From Aestuariibaculum suncheonense (GTDB lineage: Bacteria; Bacteroidota; Bacteroidia; Flavobacteriales; Flavobacteriaceae), in assembly GCF_014596935.1 (NCBI RefSeq), contig NZ_JACVXC010000006.1:151339-215338 (forward strand): a DNA stretch of 64,000 bases. The letters run 5' to 3'. Of this stretch, positions 38,352 through 48,286 are shown in pieces. Every line of letters begins with the position of its first letter. Positions within the stretch are counted from its first letter, which is position 1. The notes under the pieces are model-generated. The model saw nothing but the letters and a program-made list of their open reading frames with translations. It did no database searches and was not told the origin of the DNA. The translations under genes were made by a program, and so were the position numbers.

Positions 38352-41300
38352 TTGAATATAACTAACCTTATTTCTAAAAAATCAAACTACAGGCGTACAC
38401 ATGAACGCTTCAAAAGCTTTTTTTTAGCTTTTTCCTTATTATTTTCAGTAGTGCTTTGGGCACAGGATGCCGATTCACTTAAAACCGGTTTCAATTTAGG
38501 AACCATTAAAACGGCCAATCCAGAAAGTATTGAATCTAAATATACTTACGACCCGATAACGAATCGATACATTTATACCGAAAAGATTGGTAATTACAAT
38601 ATCAAGTATCCGGTTATCTTAACACCAAAAGAATACTACGACTTGGTGGCTAAAGAAAGCCTGAGGGAATATTATAAACAAAAAATTGATGCTTTCGATG
38701 GTAAAAAAGAAGGTGCAGAAGAAGCTCAGAAGAATCTCTTACCAGAGTTTTATGTAAAATCCAGTTTTTTTGAAACCATTTTCGGAAGTAATACTATTGA
38801 AGTTGTACCACAAGGTTCTGTGGAAATGGACCTAGGAGTTTTATTTTCCAAGCAGGATAACCCAACCTTTTCACCTCGAAACCGCAGTAATTTCACCTTT
38901 GATTTCGATCAGCGCATCAGTTTGAGTTTATTGGGTAAGGTGGGAACTCGTTTGCAGGTTAATGCAAATTACGATACGCAATCAACTTTCGATTTTCAGA
39001 ATTTAATAAAATTGGAGTATACGCCTACCGAGGATGACATTATTCAGAAAATTGAAGTTGGTAATGTAAATATGCCATTAAACAGCTCATTAATTACCGG
39101 AGCGCAAAGTTTATTTGGGGTTAAAACACAATTACAATTTGGAAGAACCACCGTTACGGCAGTCTTTTCAGAACAAAAATCGGAAGCCAACCGAGTTATT
39201 GCTCAAGGCGGAGGGACTTTAGAAGAATTCGAACTATTCATTCGAGATTATGACGAAAACAGACACTTTTTCTTGGCGCAGTATTTTAGAGATAATTACG
39301 ACAGAGCTTTAGAGAATTATCCGTTTATTAACAATCGAGGATTACAAATTACACGACTTGAAGTTTGGGTAACCAACCGAAGTAATAAAACCGATAACGT
39401 TAGAAATATTGTAGCCCTTCAGGATTTAGGGGAAACCGATAAAGTAGCATCAAATGTAAATGTATTTGCAGCACCAGGCGCTTCACCCGATAACAAAAAT
39501 AATGCCTTCAACCCAACTGATGTTGGCGGGGCAAACTCACAGTTAAATGCTGCCATCCGAGATGTTTCAACCGTGCAATCCGGATTTAATATTACAGGAG
39601 TTAATGAAGGATTCGACTACGCAAAGTTGGAAAATGCAAGGAAGTTAATCAATGGTCAGGAATATACTTATAACAGTCAGTTAGGGTATGTTTCCTTAAA
39701 TCAGCGTTTAAATAATGACGAGGTTTTAGCCGTTGCATTCCAGTATACGGTAGGTGGTCAGGTGTATCAGGTTGGGGAATTTGCAAATGATGGGGTTGAT
39801 GCGACCGATGTAACCACAAACAGTTCTGGTCAGGTAACGAATGTGGTCAATACTAATTTGGTATTGAAATTATTGAAAAGTAGTATTACGAACGTAACAC
39901 AGCCAATCTGGGATTTAATGATGAAAAACATTTACGATACCGGAGCTTACAATCTAAGTCAGGAAGATTTCAAACTAAATATATTTTATAACGAAGCGTC
40001 TCCGTTAAACTATATTAAACCGGTAAGCGGAAGTTTTGCTAAAGACATTTATGGAAATCCGGTTACGGGAAATACACCAGAAGAAGCACAACTTCAGAAT
40101 ATTCCGTTATTACGAGTATTTAATTTAGATAAGCTTAATTATAACAATGACCCGCAAACCAATGGAGACGGGTTCTTCGATTTTGTTTCGGGGATTACCG
40201 TTATTCCACAAAACGGTAAAATTATATTTACCAGTACCGAACCGTTTGGTGAGTACTTATTTAATGTTTTAGGTGATGGTGATTACGAAAATGATGCAAG
40301 TTATAACGACGATCAGAAAAAGTACGTATATAATGTGCTTTATAACAGTACTAAAACAGCTGCTTTAGAGCAGGTTGAAAAGAATAAATTCAAACTAAAA
40401 GGACGCTATAAATCAAGTGGAAGCGATGGTATTCCTATCGGGTCGTTTAATGTCCCTCGTGGTTCGGTAAAGGTAACAGCCGGAGGTCGTGTGTTAGTTG
40501 AAGGTATTGACTATACGGTAAACTATCAGTTAGGTCGCGTTCAAATTTTAGATGAAGCTTTAAAAGCATCGAATACACCAATTGAAGTGTCTACTGAAAA
40601 TAACGCTGTGTTTGGTCAGCAAACCAAACGTTTTACGGGTATTAATATTGAACACAAATTCAATGAGAATTTTGTATTAGGCGGAACGCTTCTGAATTTA
40701 AATGAACGTCCGATTACCCAAAAAGCCAATTACGGTTCAGAGCCTATTAACAATACTATTTTTGGTTTCAACGGAAATTATGCGACCAAAGTACCGTTCT
40801 TTACACGCTTGGTGAATAAGTTACCAAACATTGATACCGATGTTGAATCGAATTTGTCATTACGAGGTGAGTTCGCATATCTGGCTCCGGGAGCACCAAA
40901 AGGCACAAATTTAAATGGCGAAGCAACTTCGTATATTGACGATTTTGAAGGTACTCAAAATTCCATCGATTTAAAATCGCAGCAATCCTGGTTTTTATCG
41001 AGTAGACCATTAGAGTTGAATGTGGCTACAAACCCAAATGAAGATCAAAATGGAATTCAGAATGGTTATCAGAGAGCCATGCTGAATTGGTATAACATCG
41101 ATCCAATTTTTTACAGTGCACAACGACCAGATGGTATTTCAGATAACGATTTATCAAGTTTATATACAAGTCGTGTATTTATTAATGAGTTGTATCCAGA
41201 AAGAGATTTGGTACAGGGGCAGAATTCGGTATTAAACACTTTAGATCTGGCATATTATCCAACAGAACGTGGACCATACAATTTCGATCCAACAACGACC

Positions 41301-44300
41301 AATAATGAGATTAATAATCCGCAGGATTCCTGGGCGGGAATTACTCGTCAGTTAACCTCTACTGATTTCGAGCAACAAAATGTGGAGTATATTGAGTTCT
41401 GGTTACAAGATCCGTTTCAGGAGAATACAGCAAATCCGGGTGGAACATTAGTGTTCAACTTAGGCAATATTTCAGAAGATATTATTAAAGATGGTAAAAA
41501 GTTATACGAAAACGGCTTGCCAAGAGATGGCGATGTAAGTTTATTGAATCCAACCGAATGGGGAACAGTAGCACCATTAAACCAGTCGTTAATTTACACC
41601 TTTGATACTACAGGTCAGGAACGTACTAATCAAGATGTGGGTTACGATGGTTACGATGATTCAGAAGAGCTGTCTATTTTTGGTTCTAATTTTGGAGACG
41701 ACCCTTCAAACGATAATTATACCTATTTCTTAAATGCTGAAGGCGGCATTTTTGAGCGCTATAAAAAATATAATGGTGTTGAGGGGAATACCCCAGATAC
41801 ATTTACTAATACCGATCGTGGTGCCAATACTCAACCCGATGTGGAGGATATAAATCGTGATAACACGATGAACACCATTGATAGCTATTTCGAATATGCT
41901 CTTGAAATTACCAGACAAAATTTACCGGAATCTAAAAGTGATTTCGATAATTTGCCAAGTTCAAATCCGCTAAAAGAATTTTTAAGAGATTTTAAAGAAC
42001 GTCCAAGATCTTTACCTAACGGTGATAGTAAAAATGTAAGATGGTATCAGTTTAGAATTCCTATTAATGTGCCATTAGAAAAGTTTGACGATACGAATGT
42101 GCCAGAATACAAACGTTATGGAGGTATCACTGATTTTCGTTCGATTCGTTTTACACGTGTGTATTTAAAAGATTTTGTTCAGCCAACGGTATTCCGTTTT
42201 GGAACTCTTGAATTAGTACGTAGTGAATGGCGTCGTTACACACAGGCTTTAGATAAAAACGATCCGACTCCAGAAGATGCACAAACCGATTTTTCTGTTG
42301 GTGTTATTGGTACGATTGAAAACGAAGGTAGTTACCAACGTCCGCCGGGTATCGAACCCGAGCAGTTATTTAATAACAATACGGTAATAAATCAAAACGA
42401 ACAATCGTTGGTGGTTAAAGTTTGTAATCTGGAAACTGAAGACGCCAAGGCCGTTTATAAAAATATTAATATCGATATGCGTCAGTTTAAACGTTTAAGA
42501 ATGTTTATTCATGCTGAAGATGGTGAAGACGGTGTTGGTAATTTAGTAGATAACGATATTGTAGGTTTCATTCGAATGGGTAATGACCTTAACGAAAATT
42601 TTTATCAAATTGAAATTCCGTTACAGGTATCAACATCCACAACGCGAGCTGGCTTATGGCCGGAAGCCAATGAAATTAATTTGCCCATTGAAGTGTTAAC
42701 CAAAGTTAAGGCACAGGGCTTAGCCGATATGTCGTTGACTAATGAAGATCCAACCTTTTACGATGTTGTAGATGGAGAAATTGTAGCGGTTACCGATCCG
42801 TATTCAGGATATGTTTCCGGGCAACATCGCGTGGGTATTAAAGGTAATCCGAATTTCGGGGATATCAGAACTCTTATGGTTGGGGTTAAAAATGCAACCA
42901 CCAGTAACGATGTTTGTGCAGAAGTATGGTTTAACGAGTTACGTTTGTCAGACATGAATAACGAAGGTGGTTGGGCTGCTATCGTTAGTATGGATACCAA
43001 TCTTGCCGATTTCATGAATATTAGTGCGACAGGAAGACAAAGTACTTCTGGCTTTGGAGGTATCGAGCAGGGGCCAAGTCAGCGTAGCTTAGAGGATGTG
43101 AAGCAGTACGACGTAGTGACTAATATTAACGTGGGACAGTTATTACCTAAAAAATGGGGAGTTCAGGTGCCGTTTAATTATGCGCAGAGTGAAGAGTTAA
43201 TCACGCCAAAATATGATCAGTATTACGAAGATTTGACCTTAGAGTCCAGATTAGATGCAGCCGAAACGAATGCTGATAGAGACCGTATTAAAGAACAATC
43301 AGAAGATTATACCAAGCGTCAAAGTATCAACTTTATTGGAGTTCGTAAGATTAAAACCAATGAAGAAGAGAAACCGCATTTTTACGATGTAGAAAACTTG
43401 ACTTTGAACTATTCTTATAATAAAGTTGAACACAGAGATTTCGAAATAGAGAATTCAGTAAATAAAACAGTACGTGCCGGAGCGAATTACGCTTATAATT
43501 TCGAGCCGTTCCGTATTGAACCCTTTAAAAAGAACGATTCTTTATTCACAGGGAAATACTGGAAACTGTTAAAGGATTTCAATCTGAATTTATTGCCATC
43601 AAGCTTTACGGTGAATACAGATATTAACCGACAATTTAACCGTCAGAAATATAGAGAAGTTGAATTAGGAGCGGGAAATATTGGTATTGAAGAATTGTTC
43701 AGAAGAAACTACACCTTCGATTTTCAGTATACCATTAATTACAACTTAACTGACGCTTTAAGTTTTAATTTTACGGCAGCTAATAACAATATTGTTCGTA
43801 ACTATTTTAAAAACACGATTGCAGGTGAGCAGTTACAGGATCCGAGTTTAGATGTTTGGGATGGCTTCTTCGATTTTGGAGATCCAAACCGCCAAATGCA
43901 AAATCTTGGTGTCACTTACGAAGTGCCAGTTAACAAGATTCCGGCCTTGAGTTTTATTAGTACAACGTATCAATATAGCGGAAATTTTCAATGGCAAAAA
44001 GGTTCTGATTTATACGGTGAATTAGATGTTGATGGTGTGACTTATAATTTAGGAAATACGGTACAAAATGCCAATACGCACAACATCAATTCAAGTTTCG
44101 ATTTAAACAGATTGTACAGAGAGATCGGCTTGGTTAAAAAGCCAATTGCGCGTACAAGTACGTCTAATATCAATAGAAATAATCCTCCGGGAACAGAGCA
44201 GAATCAACCTAAAAAGAATACGCAAACCGGAACGAAGTTTCTAAATGCTGGTATTGATGTGTTAACGTCAGTTAAACGTGTTCAAATAAATTATTCTGAA

Positions 44301-45617
44301 AATAATGGAACTTTTTTACCAGGGTATTTACAAACCCCAGGATTTATAGGGACTTTAAAACCAACTTTAGGATTTACATTTGGTAGCCAGAGCGATGTGC
44401 GATATTTGGCAGCTAGAAATGGATGGTTAACAGTTTTTCCAGAATTCAATCAGCAGTATTCAACAACAAATACAAAACAATTGGATGTCTCGGCGAGTTT
44501 AGAGCCGTTCAGAGATTTAAAAATAGACTTAGTTGGTAATCGTGCTTACTACGATAATTATACAGAAAACTACCGTGTAAATTCTGTTGGTGGAGAATAC
44601 GAGTACGAGTCGTTAACGCCAAATAATTTTGGAAACTTTAATATATCTACTGTTCTAATTAAAACCGCGTTTAGCTCAAGTGATGAAAATTCGAGTGCAG
44701 CGTTTAACGATTTCAGAGCAAACCGTTTAACCATAGCCAGACGTTTGGCTCAGGAAAAAGGTGTAGACATTACCGATGTGGATGAGGATGGATTCCCTAA
44801 AGGTTTTGGTAAAAATAGTCAGGCGGTCTTGTTACCAGCATTCTTGTCAGCCTATTCAGGTCAGGATGCAAGTAAGGTGAAGACTACCGCGTTTAGAGAT
44901 ATGCCAATTCCAAACTGGGATTTAAAATATACAGGGTTCATGAAATTTGCCTGGTTTAAAAAGAACTTTAAGCGTTTCTCTTTAACTCATGGATATCGCT
45001 CAACGTATACGATTAATCAGTTTCAAACGAATTTAGATTACGTAAAACCTGATTTTTCTGTAGAATACGATAGCCAGCCAGCCGATGTTAAAAATCAATC
45101 TGGTAACTACAAAAATCAAACCTTGTATAGCAACATCAATTTAACGGAGATGTTTAGCCCTTTAGTGCGTATCGATTTTGAAATGAAAAATTCGGTAAAA
45201 ATCTTAGCCGAGATTAAACGCGATAGATTACTGTCTTTAAGTTTCGATAATAATTTAATGACTGAAGTGCAAGGCAAGGAATATGTTATAGGTTTAGGAT
45301 ATAGAATTAAAGATTTAAGAATCCATTCTAACCTGGCAGGGCCAAGCAAGCGTATTGTTAGCGATTTGAATATGAAGGCAGATATTTCGGTAAGAGATAA
45401 TAAAACCATCATCAGATATCTCGATTTAGAAAACAATCAGGTGACTTCTGGGCAAACCATCTGGGGACTTAAATACTCGGCCGATTATGCGTTCAGTAAA
45501 AACTTAACCGGTATTTTCTATTTCGATTATGCATTCTCAGATTATGCCATTAGTACAGCATTCCCGCAAACAACCATTCGATCTGGATTTACACTTCGAT
45601 ATAATTTTGGGAATTAA
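38352..45617 (+). CDS. sprA: SprA, outer-membrane translocon of the type IX secretion system
   Basis: The 2421-residue protein starts at a TTG codon (38352); no ATG lies in frame near it, and the signal sequence (FKSFFLAFSLLFSVVLWAQ) needs this start. After residue 45 it is almost entirely beta-strand-rich, as expected for the giant 36-strand SprA barrel. Recognisable stretches include the SprA N-terminal region (GSVEMDLGVLFSKQDNP; NFTFDFDQRISLSLLGKVG), repeats of similar strands later, FEGTQNSIDLKS, and a C-terminal strand ending in LRYNFGN. SprA (Sov in Porphyromonas) is the protein-conducting channel of type IX secretion and is needed for gliding. It follows ruvA by 7 nt and precedes gcvH. 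Confidence 0.96.
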   Translation: MNITNLISKKSNYRRTHERFKSFFLAFSLLFSVVLWAQDADSLKTGFNLGTIKTANPESIESKYTYDPITNRYIYTEKIGNYNIKYPVILTPKEYYDLVAKESLREYYKQKIDAFDGKKEGAEEAQKNLLPEFYVKSSFFETIFGSNTIEVVPQGSVEMDLGVLFSKQDNPTFSPRNRSNFTFDFDQRISLSLLGKVGTRLQVNANYDTQSTFDFQNLIKLEYTPTEDDIIQKIEVGNVNMPLNSSLITGAQSLFGVKTQLQFGRTTVTAVFSEQKSEANRVIAQGGGTLEEFELFIRDYDENRHFFLAQYFRDNYDRALENYPFINNRGLQITRLEVWVTNRSNKTDNVRNIVALQDLGETDKVASNVNVFAAPGASPDNKNNAFNPTDVGGANSQLNAAIRDVSTVQSGFNITGVNEGFDYAKLENARKLINGQEYTYNSQLGYVSLNQRLNNDEVLAVAFQYTVGGQVYQVGEFANDGVDATDVTTNSSGQVTNVVNTNLVLKLLKSSITNVTQPIWDLMMKNIYDTGAYNLSQEDFKLNIFYNEASPLNYIKPVSGSFAKDIYGNPVTGNTPEEAQLQNIPLLRVFNLDKLNYNNDPQTNGDGFFDFVSGITVIPQNGKIIFTSTEPFGEYLFNVLGDGDYENDASYNDDQKKYVYNVLYNSTKTAALEQVEKNKFKLKGRYKSSGSDGIPIGSFNVPRGSVKVTAGGRVLVEGIDYTVNYQLGRVQILDEALKASNTPIEVSTENNAVFGQQTKRFTGINIEHKFNENFVLGGTLLNLNERPITQKANYGSEPINNTIFGFNGNYATKVPFFTRLVNKLPNIDTDVESNLSLRGEFAYLAPGAPKGTNLNGEATSYIDDFEGTQNSIDLKSQQSWFLSSRPLELNVATNPNEDQNGIQNGYQRAMLNWYNIDPIFYSAQRPDGISDNDLSSLYTSRVFINELYPERDLVQGQNSVLNTLDLAYYPTERGPYNFDPTTTNNEINNPQDSWAGITRQLTSTDFEQQNVEYIEFWLQDPFQENTANPGGTLVFNLGNISEDIIKDGKKLYENGLPRDGDVSLLNPTEWGTVAPLNQSLIYTFDTTGQERTNQDVGYDGYDDSEELSIFGSNFGDDPSNDNYTYFLNAEGGIFERYKKYNGVEGNTPDTFTNTDRGANTQPDVEDINRDNTMNTIDSYFEYALEITRQNLPESKSDFDNLPSSNPLKEFLRDFKERPRSLPNGDSKNVRWYQFRIPINVPLEKFDDTNVPEYKRYGGITDFRSIRFTRVYLKDFVQPTVFRFGTLELVRSEWRRYTQALDKNDPTPEDAQTDFSVGVIGTIENEGSYQRPPGIEPEQLFNNNTVINQNEQSLVVKVCNLETEDAKAVYKNINIDMRQFKRLRMFIHAEDGEDGVGNLVDNDIVGFIRMGNDLNENFYQIEIPLQVSTSTTRAGLWPEANEINLPIEVLTKVKAQGLADMSLTNEDPTFYDVVDGEIVAVTDPYSGYVSGQHRVGIKGNPNFGDIRTLMVGVKNATTSNDVCAEVWFNELRLSDMNNEGGWAAIVSMDTNLADFMNISATGRQSTSGFGGIEQGPSQRSLEDVKQYDVVTNINVGQLLPKKWGVQVPFNYAQSEELITPKYDQYYEDLTLESRLDAAETNADRDRIKEQSEDYTKRQSINFIGVRKIKTNEEEKPHFYDVENLTLNYSYNKVEHRDFEIENSVNKTVRAGANYAYNFEPFRIEPFKKNDSLFTGKYWKLLKDFNLNLLPSSFTVNTDINRQFNRQKYREVELGAGNIGIEELFRRNYTFDFQYTINYNLTDALSFNFTAANNNIVRNYFKNTIAGEQLQDPSLDVWDGFFDFGDPNRQMQNLGVTYEVPVNKIPALSFISTTYQYSGNFQWQKGSDLYGELDVDGVTYNLGNTVQNANTHNINSSFDLNRLYREIGLVKKPIARTSTSNINRNNPPGTEQNQPKKNTQTGTKFLNAGIDVLTSVKRVQINYSENNGTFLPGYLQTPGFIGTLKPTLGFTFGSQSDVRYLAARNGWLTVFPEFNQQYSTTNTKQLDVSASLEPFRDLKIDLVGNRAYYDNYTENYRVNSVGGEYEYESLTPNNFGNFNISTVLIKTAFSSSDENSSAAFNDFRANRLTIARRLAQEKGVDITDVDEDGFPKGFGKNSQAVLLPAFLSAYSGQDASKVKTTAFRDMPIPNWDLKYTGFMKFAWFKKNFKRFSLTHGYRSTYTINQFQTNLDYVKPDFSVEYDSQPADVKNQSGNYKNQTLYSNINLTEMFSPLVRIDFEMKNSVKILAEIKRDRLLSLSFDNNLMTEVQGKEYVIGLGYRIKDLRIHSNLAGPSKRIVSDLNMKADISVRDNKTIIRYLDLENNQVTSGQTIWGLKYSADYAFSKNLTGIFYFDYAFSDYAISTAFPQTTIRSGFTLRYNFGN

Positions 45618-45629
45618 CATAATAAGTGT

Positions 45630-45659
45630 TTGAATTTAGCTTTTGAATAAATACATTTG
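45630..45659 (+). promoter_or_regulatory. Bacteroidota-type promoter of gcvH
   Basis: A -33 TTG (45630-45632), a 19-bp spacer and a -7 TACATTTG (45652-45659), located between sprA and gcvH. Confidence 0.78.
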
Positions 45660-45687
45660 CCGAAACTAAAACTTTTAAATAATAAAA

Positions 45688-46068
45688 ATGAATATTCCAG
45701 CAGAATTAAAATATACTAAAGACCACGAGTGGGTAAGTATAGACGGTGATGTAGCAACAATTGGTATTACAGATTTCGCACAAAGCGAGTTAGGAGATAT
45801 TGTTTATGTTGAAGTAGAAACTGTTGATGAAACTTTAGAAGCTGAAGAAATTTTTGGAACGGTAGAAGCTGTTAAAACGGTATCAGATTTATTTTTACCA
45901 TTATCAGGTGAAATTATCGAGTTCAACGAGGCTTTGGAAGATGCTCCTGAAACGGTAAACAGCGATCCTTACGGTGCTGGTTGGATGATTAAGGTAAAAT
46001 GTTCAGATCTTTCTCAAGTAGAAGGTTTAATGTCTGCTGACGATTATAAAGCCCTTATTGGTGCTTAA
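45688..46068 (+). CDS. gcvH: Glycine cleavage system H protein
   Basis: The 126-residue protein is a full-length lipoyl carrier. Landmarks are [31 protein letters not shown] and the lipoylation site [15 protein letters not shown] with Lys63, then GAGWMIKVK. It shuttles the methylamine group between the P, T and L proteins, none of which are encoded in this window. It has its own promoter. The last codons overlap the start of the VanZ-like gene. Confidence 0.97.
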   Translation: MNIPAELKYTKDHEWVSIDGDVATIGITDFAQSELGDIVYVEVETVDETLEAEEIFGTVEAVKTVSDLFLPLSGEIIEFNEALEDAPETVNSDPYGAGWMIKVKCSDLSQVEGLMSADDYKALIGA

Positions 46069-46438
46069 GAAACAGCTGTTTTTAATAAGTGTTCTTTATA
46101 CTTTAGCGTTAACATTTGTATGCTTAATGCGGCTAAAAGAACTTCCTGATGTGGGAATTTCAAATGCCGATAAAATATTCCACGGTATTACATATTTGGT
46201 ATTAGCATTATTATGGTACGGTACTTTTTTGCTCAAGTTTAAGTGGTCCAGCGTAAAAGCTTTAATTTATTCCGCATTATTTTCAATAATTTTTGGTATA
46301 ATTATTGAGGTATTACAAGGGATGGTAACAGTGACTAGAAAACCTGATTATGAAGATGTTATAGCAAATTCAGTAGGGGTTTTGTTAGCTGTAGGAATAG
46401 CGTTGTTATACAACAGAACACAGATTAAAAAAATATAA
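46058..46438 (+). CDS. VanZ-like family membrane protein
   Basis: The 126-residue protein has about four hydrophobic helices and the VanZ-like motif set: [20 protein letters not shown] after the first helix and [28 protein letters not shown] before the last. The function of this family is not established beyond the glycopeptide-resistance protein VanZ; resistance should not be inferred here. The start is TTG (46058) or GTG three bases later, both inside the end of gcvH, so translation is probably coupled. The same gene order (sprA, gcvH, vanZ-like, tonB, remB) occurs in Flavobacterium johnsoniae as I recall it. Confidence 0.85.
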   Translation: MVLKKQLFLISVLYTLALTFVCLMRLKELPDVGISNADKIFHGITYLVLALLWYGTFLLKFKWSSVKALIYSALFSIIFGIIIEVLQGMVTVTRKPDYEDVIANSVGVLLAVGIALLYNRTQIKKI

Positions 46439-46442
46439 AGAC

Positions 46443-46474
46443 TTGCTTTTTTGACAAATAAATAGTTATTTTAG
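46443..46474 (+). promoter_or_regulatory. Possible promoter of the first TonB gene
   Basis: TTG (46443-46445), a 21-bp spacer and TATTTTAG (46467-46474), one mismatch from TAnnTTTG. It lies 26 bp before the ATG. Confidence 0.4.
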
Positions 46475-46500
46475 CAATCCTGAAAAAACGAATTTAAATT

Positions 46501-47226
46501 ATGGAACCTAAAAAGAATCCTAAAGCAAATGTTGGACGTAACAGTTCACTTTACTTTTTAGTTGGTTTAGCGTTAATGTTATTCTTAACAAACTTTGCAA
46601 TCAACTATAAAACTTACGATGACAAAGAAATAGAAATTGGTATGGTGAATATGGATCAAGAGTTTGAAGAAGAAATTCCTCTAACTAACCAAATGGCAAC
46701 ACCACCACCACCACCACCACCACCAGCAGCTCCTGAAATTATTGAAGTTGTAGAAGATGAGGTTGAGGTTGAAGAAACTGTAATCGAATCTACAGAGGTA
46801 ACGCAAGAAACTGAAATTGTTGAAGTAGCAGAGGTTGAAGTTGCGGATGCTGTAGAAGAAGATATAGAGGTTCCTTTTGCTGTAATCGAGAATGTGCCTG
46901 TTTTCCCTGGTTGTGAAAAAGAGAAAACAAACAACGATAAGAAAAACTGCATGTCTCAAAAGATCTCTCAATTTGTTAATAAGAAGTTTAACACCGATTT
47001 AGCTAGTGATTTAGGTTTATCAGGAAGACAGCGTATTAACGTAATCTTTAAAATTGACAAAACAGGTAATATTGTAGGTATTCGTGCCAGAGCACCACAT
47101 CCAGGTTTAGAAAAAGAAGCAACGCGTGTAATTGGGTTACTTCCTAAAATGGAGCCAGGAAAGCAACGTGGGAAACCTGTAACCGTACCATATTCTTTAC
47201 CAATCGTTTTCCAAGTACAGGACTAA
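46501..47226 (+). CDS. Energy transducer TonB (first of two tandem copies)
   Basis: The 241-residue protein has one N-terminal transmembrane helix (about 17-35), an acidic stretch, a run of eight prolines (68-75), a Glu/Val-rich spacer of about 70 residues and a C-terminal TonB domain (about 125-241). The domain contains VPVFPGCE, KKNCMSQKI and GLSGRQRINVIFKIDKTG. TonB proteins couple the inner-membrane proton motive force, through ExbB/ExbD, to outer-membrane transport. No exbBD is present here. The two cysteines of the C-terminal domain are spaced as in the next gene and could form a disulfide. A terminator follows. Confidence 0.9.
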   Translation: MEPKKNPKANVGRNSSLYFLVGLALMLFLTNFAINYKTYDDKEIEIGMVNMDQEFEEEIPLTNQMATPPPPPPPPAAPEIIEVVEDEVEVEETVIESTEVTQETEIVEVAEVEVADAVEEDIEVPFAVIENVPVFPGCEKEKTNNDKKNCMSQKISQFVNKKFNTDLASDLGLSGRQRINVIFKIDKTGNIVGIRARAPHPGLEKEATRVIGLLPKMEPGKQRGKPVTVPYSLPIVFQVQD

Positions 47227-47261
47227 GTTACTACGTTTAATACTAAACGTTTATAATATTA

Positions 47262-47299
47262 AAAACCCGTTACAGTTTTGTAACGGGTTTTCTTTTTTT
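47262..47299 (+). terminator. Intrinsic terminator after the first TonB gene
   Basis: AAACCCGTTAC (47263-47273) pairs perfectly with GTAACGGGTTT (47280-47290), followed by a T-rich run. Confidence 0.9.
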
Positions 47300-47352
47300 G
47301 GTATGCTTATTGTGACTTTATCATAATATTAACATTTTAACTTTTAATAATT

Positions 47353-48165
47353 ATGAGTCATTCAAAGAAAACTCACGATCTCATTCGGGAAAATGAGCAA
47401 AGCGTGAAAAAATCACAAAAGCATGAGGCTAATTTACAAAAAAACACGACCCTGTTTTTTCAAATTGGTTTAATAGTTTGTTTGCTTTCGGTATACGGAC
47501 TTTTAGAAATGAAATTTGAATCAGAACTTCCAAAGGATTATGGAGATATTCCAGCTATTGATATTTCTGATGAAATAGCTATTGAAAACTTTAAAGTTTT
47601 GGATAAGAAACCTGATATGCCTGAAGCTCCAAAAGAGCCAAAGGAACCCGAAGTACCTGAAAATTTTAAGGATCCTAAAGTAGTAGATAATGATTCTGAT
47701 GATAAGGAATCTGATAAGATTACAACTCCTGATGAGGAGAAGTCTTCTAGTGAAGATTTAGACGTCGGTGCTGTAAATGTTGTCGATGCGCCAACTGATG
47801 ATGCACCTGTTGATTTTATAAGGGTAGAACAAGTACCTATTTATCCGGGTTGCGAAAATGAAAAAGATAACGAAGGACGTCGAAAATGCATGTCTGATAA
47901 GATAACCAAGCTCATTCAAAAGAAATTCGATACGAATCTGGGAAGCGAATTAGGATTGTCTGGTAAACAAGTTATTAGAACGCGATTCACTATTGATAAA
48001 AACGGAAAAGTAAATGATGTAAAAGTACGAGGGCCTCATTCTGATTTAGAAAAAGAGGCAGAACGCGTTATTGATTTTATTCCTGAAATGACACCAGGTA
48101 AACAACGCGATCGAAATGTAGATGTCATTTATGATCTGCCTATTATTTTTCAGGTTCAGGATTAA
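47353..48165 (+). CDS. TonB-like protein (second tandem copy)
   Basis: The 270-residue protein has a charged N-terminus, one transmembrane helix (about 31-51), a Pro/Glu/Lys/Asp-rich spacer in place of the poly-proline tract, and a C-terminal domain (about 155-270) that is clearly paralogous to the upstream TonB: VPIYPGCE, RRKCMSDKI, GLSGKQVIRTRFTIDKNG, LEKEAERVI and the identical end IIFQVQD versus IVFQVQD. It therefore arose by tandem duplication, with divergence mainly in the spacer. It probably also engages ExbB/ExbD, but a dedicated partner, perhaps RemB encoded next, is only a guess. It has its own terminator. Confidence 0.88.
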   Translation: MSHSKKTHDLIRENEQSVKKSQKHEANLQKNTTLFFQIGLIVCLLSVYGLLEMKFESELPKDYGDIPAIDISDEIAIENFKVLDKKPDMPEAPKEPKEPEVPENFKDPKVVDNDSDDKESDKITTPDEEKSSSEDLDVGAVNVVDAPTDDAPVDFIRVEQVPIYPGCENEKDNEGRRKCMSDKITKLIQKKFDTNLGSELGLSGKQVIRTRFTIDKNGKVNDVKVRGPHSDLEKEAERVIDFIPEMTPGKQRDRNVDVIYDLPIIFQVQD

Positions 48166-48187
48166 ACGCTAAAAAAATAAATGAAAA

Positions 48188-48225
48188 CCAAAAGCCGGTG
48201 TCGTTATGCGATATCGGCTTTTTTT
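48188..48225 (+). terminator. Intrinsic terminator after the second TonB gene
   Basis: A 13-bp stem including two G-T pairs (48191-48203 with 48209-48221) closes a 5-nt loop and is followed by a T run. Confidence 0.82.
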
Positions 48226-48286
48226 AATGAATGCATTATTAAAAATATAGTATCTTTCTGCCAAATTCAACTTTAAATCGGTATTC

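Noticed and set aside
46058..46438. VanZ-like protein considered as a glycopeptide resistance determinant
   Set aside because: The family is broad, the neighbours are core genes and no other van genes are present.
46656..46971. Two antisense frames with Ser/Thr-rich or Trp-rich repeats within the first TonB gene
   Set aside because: They are the complement of the poly-proline and Glu/Val-rich spacer of TonB and not real proteins.
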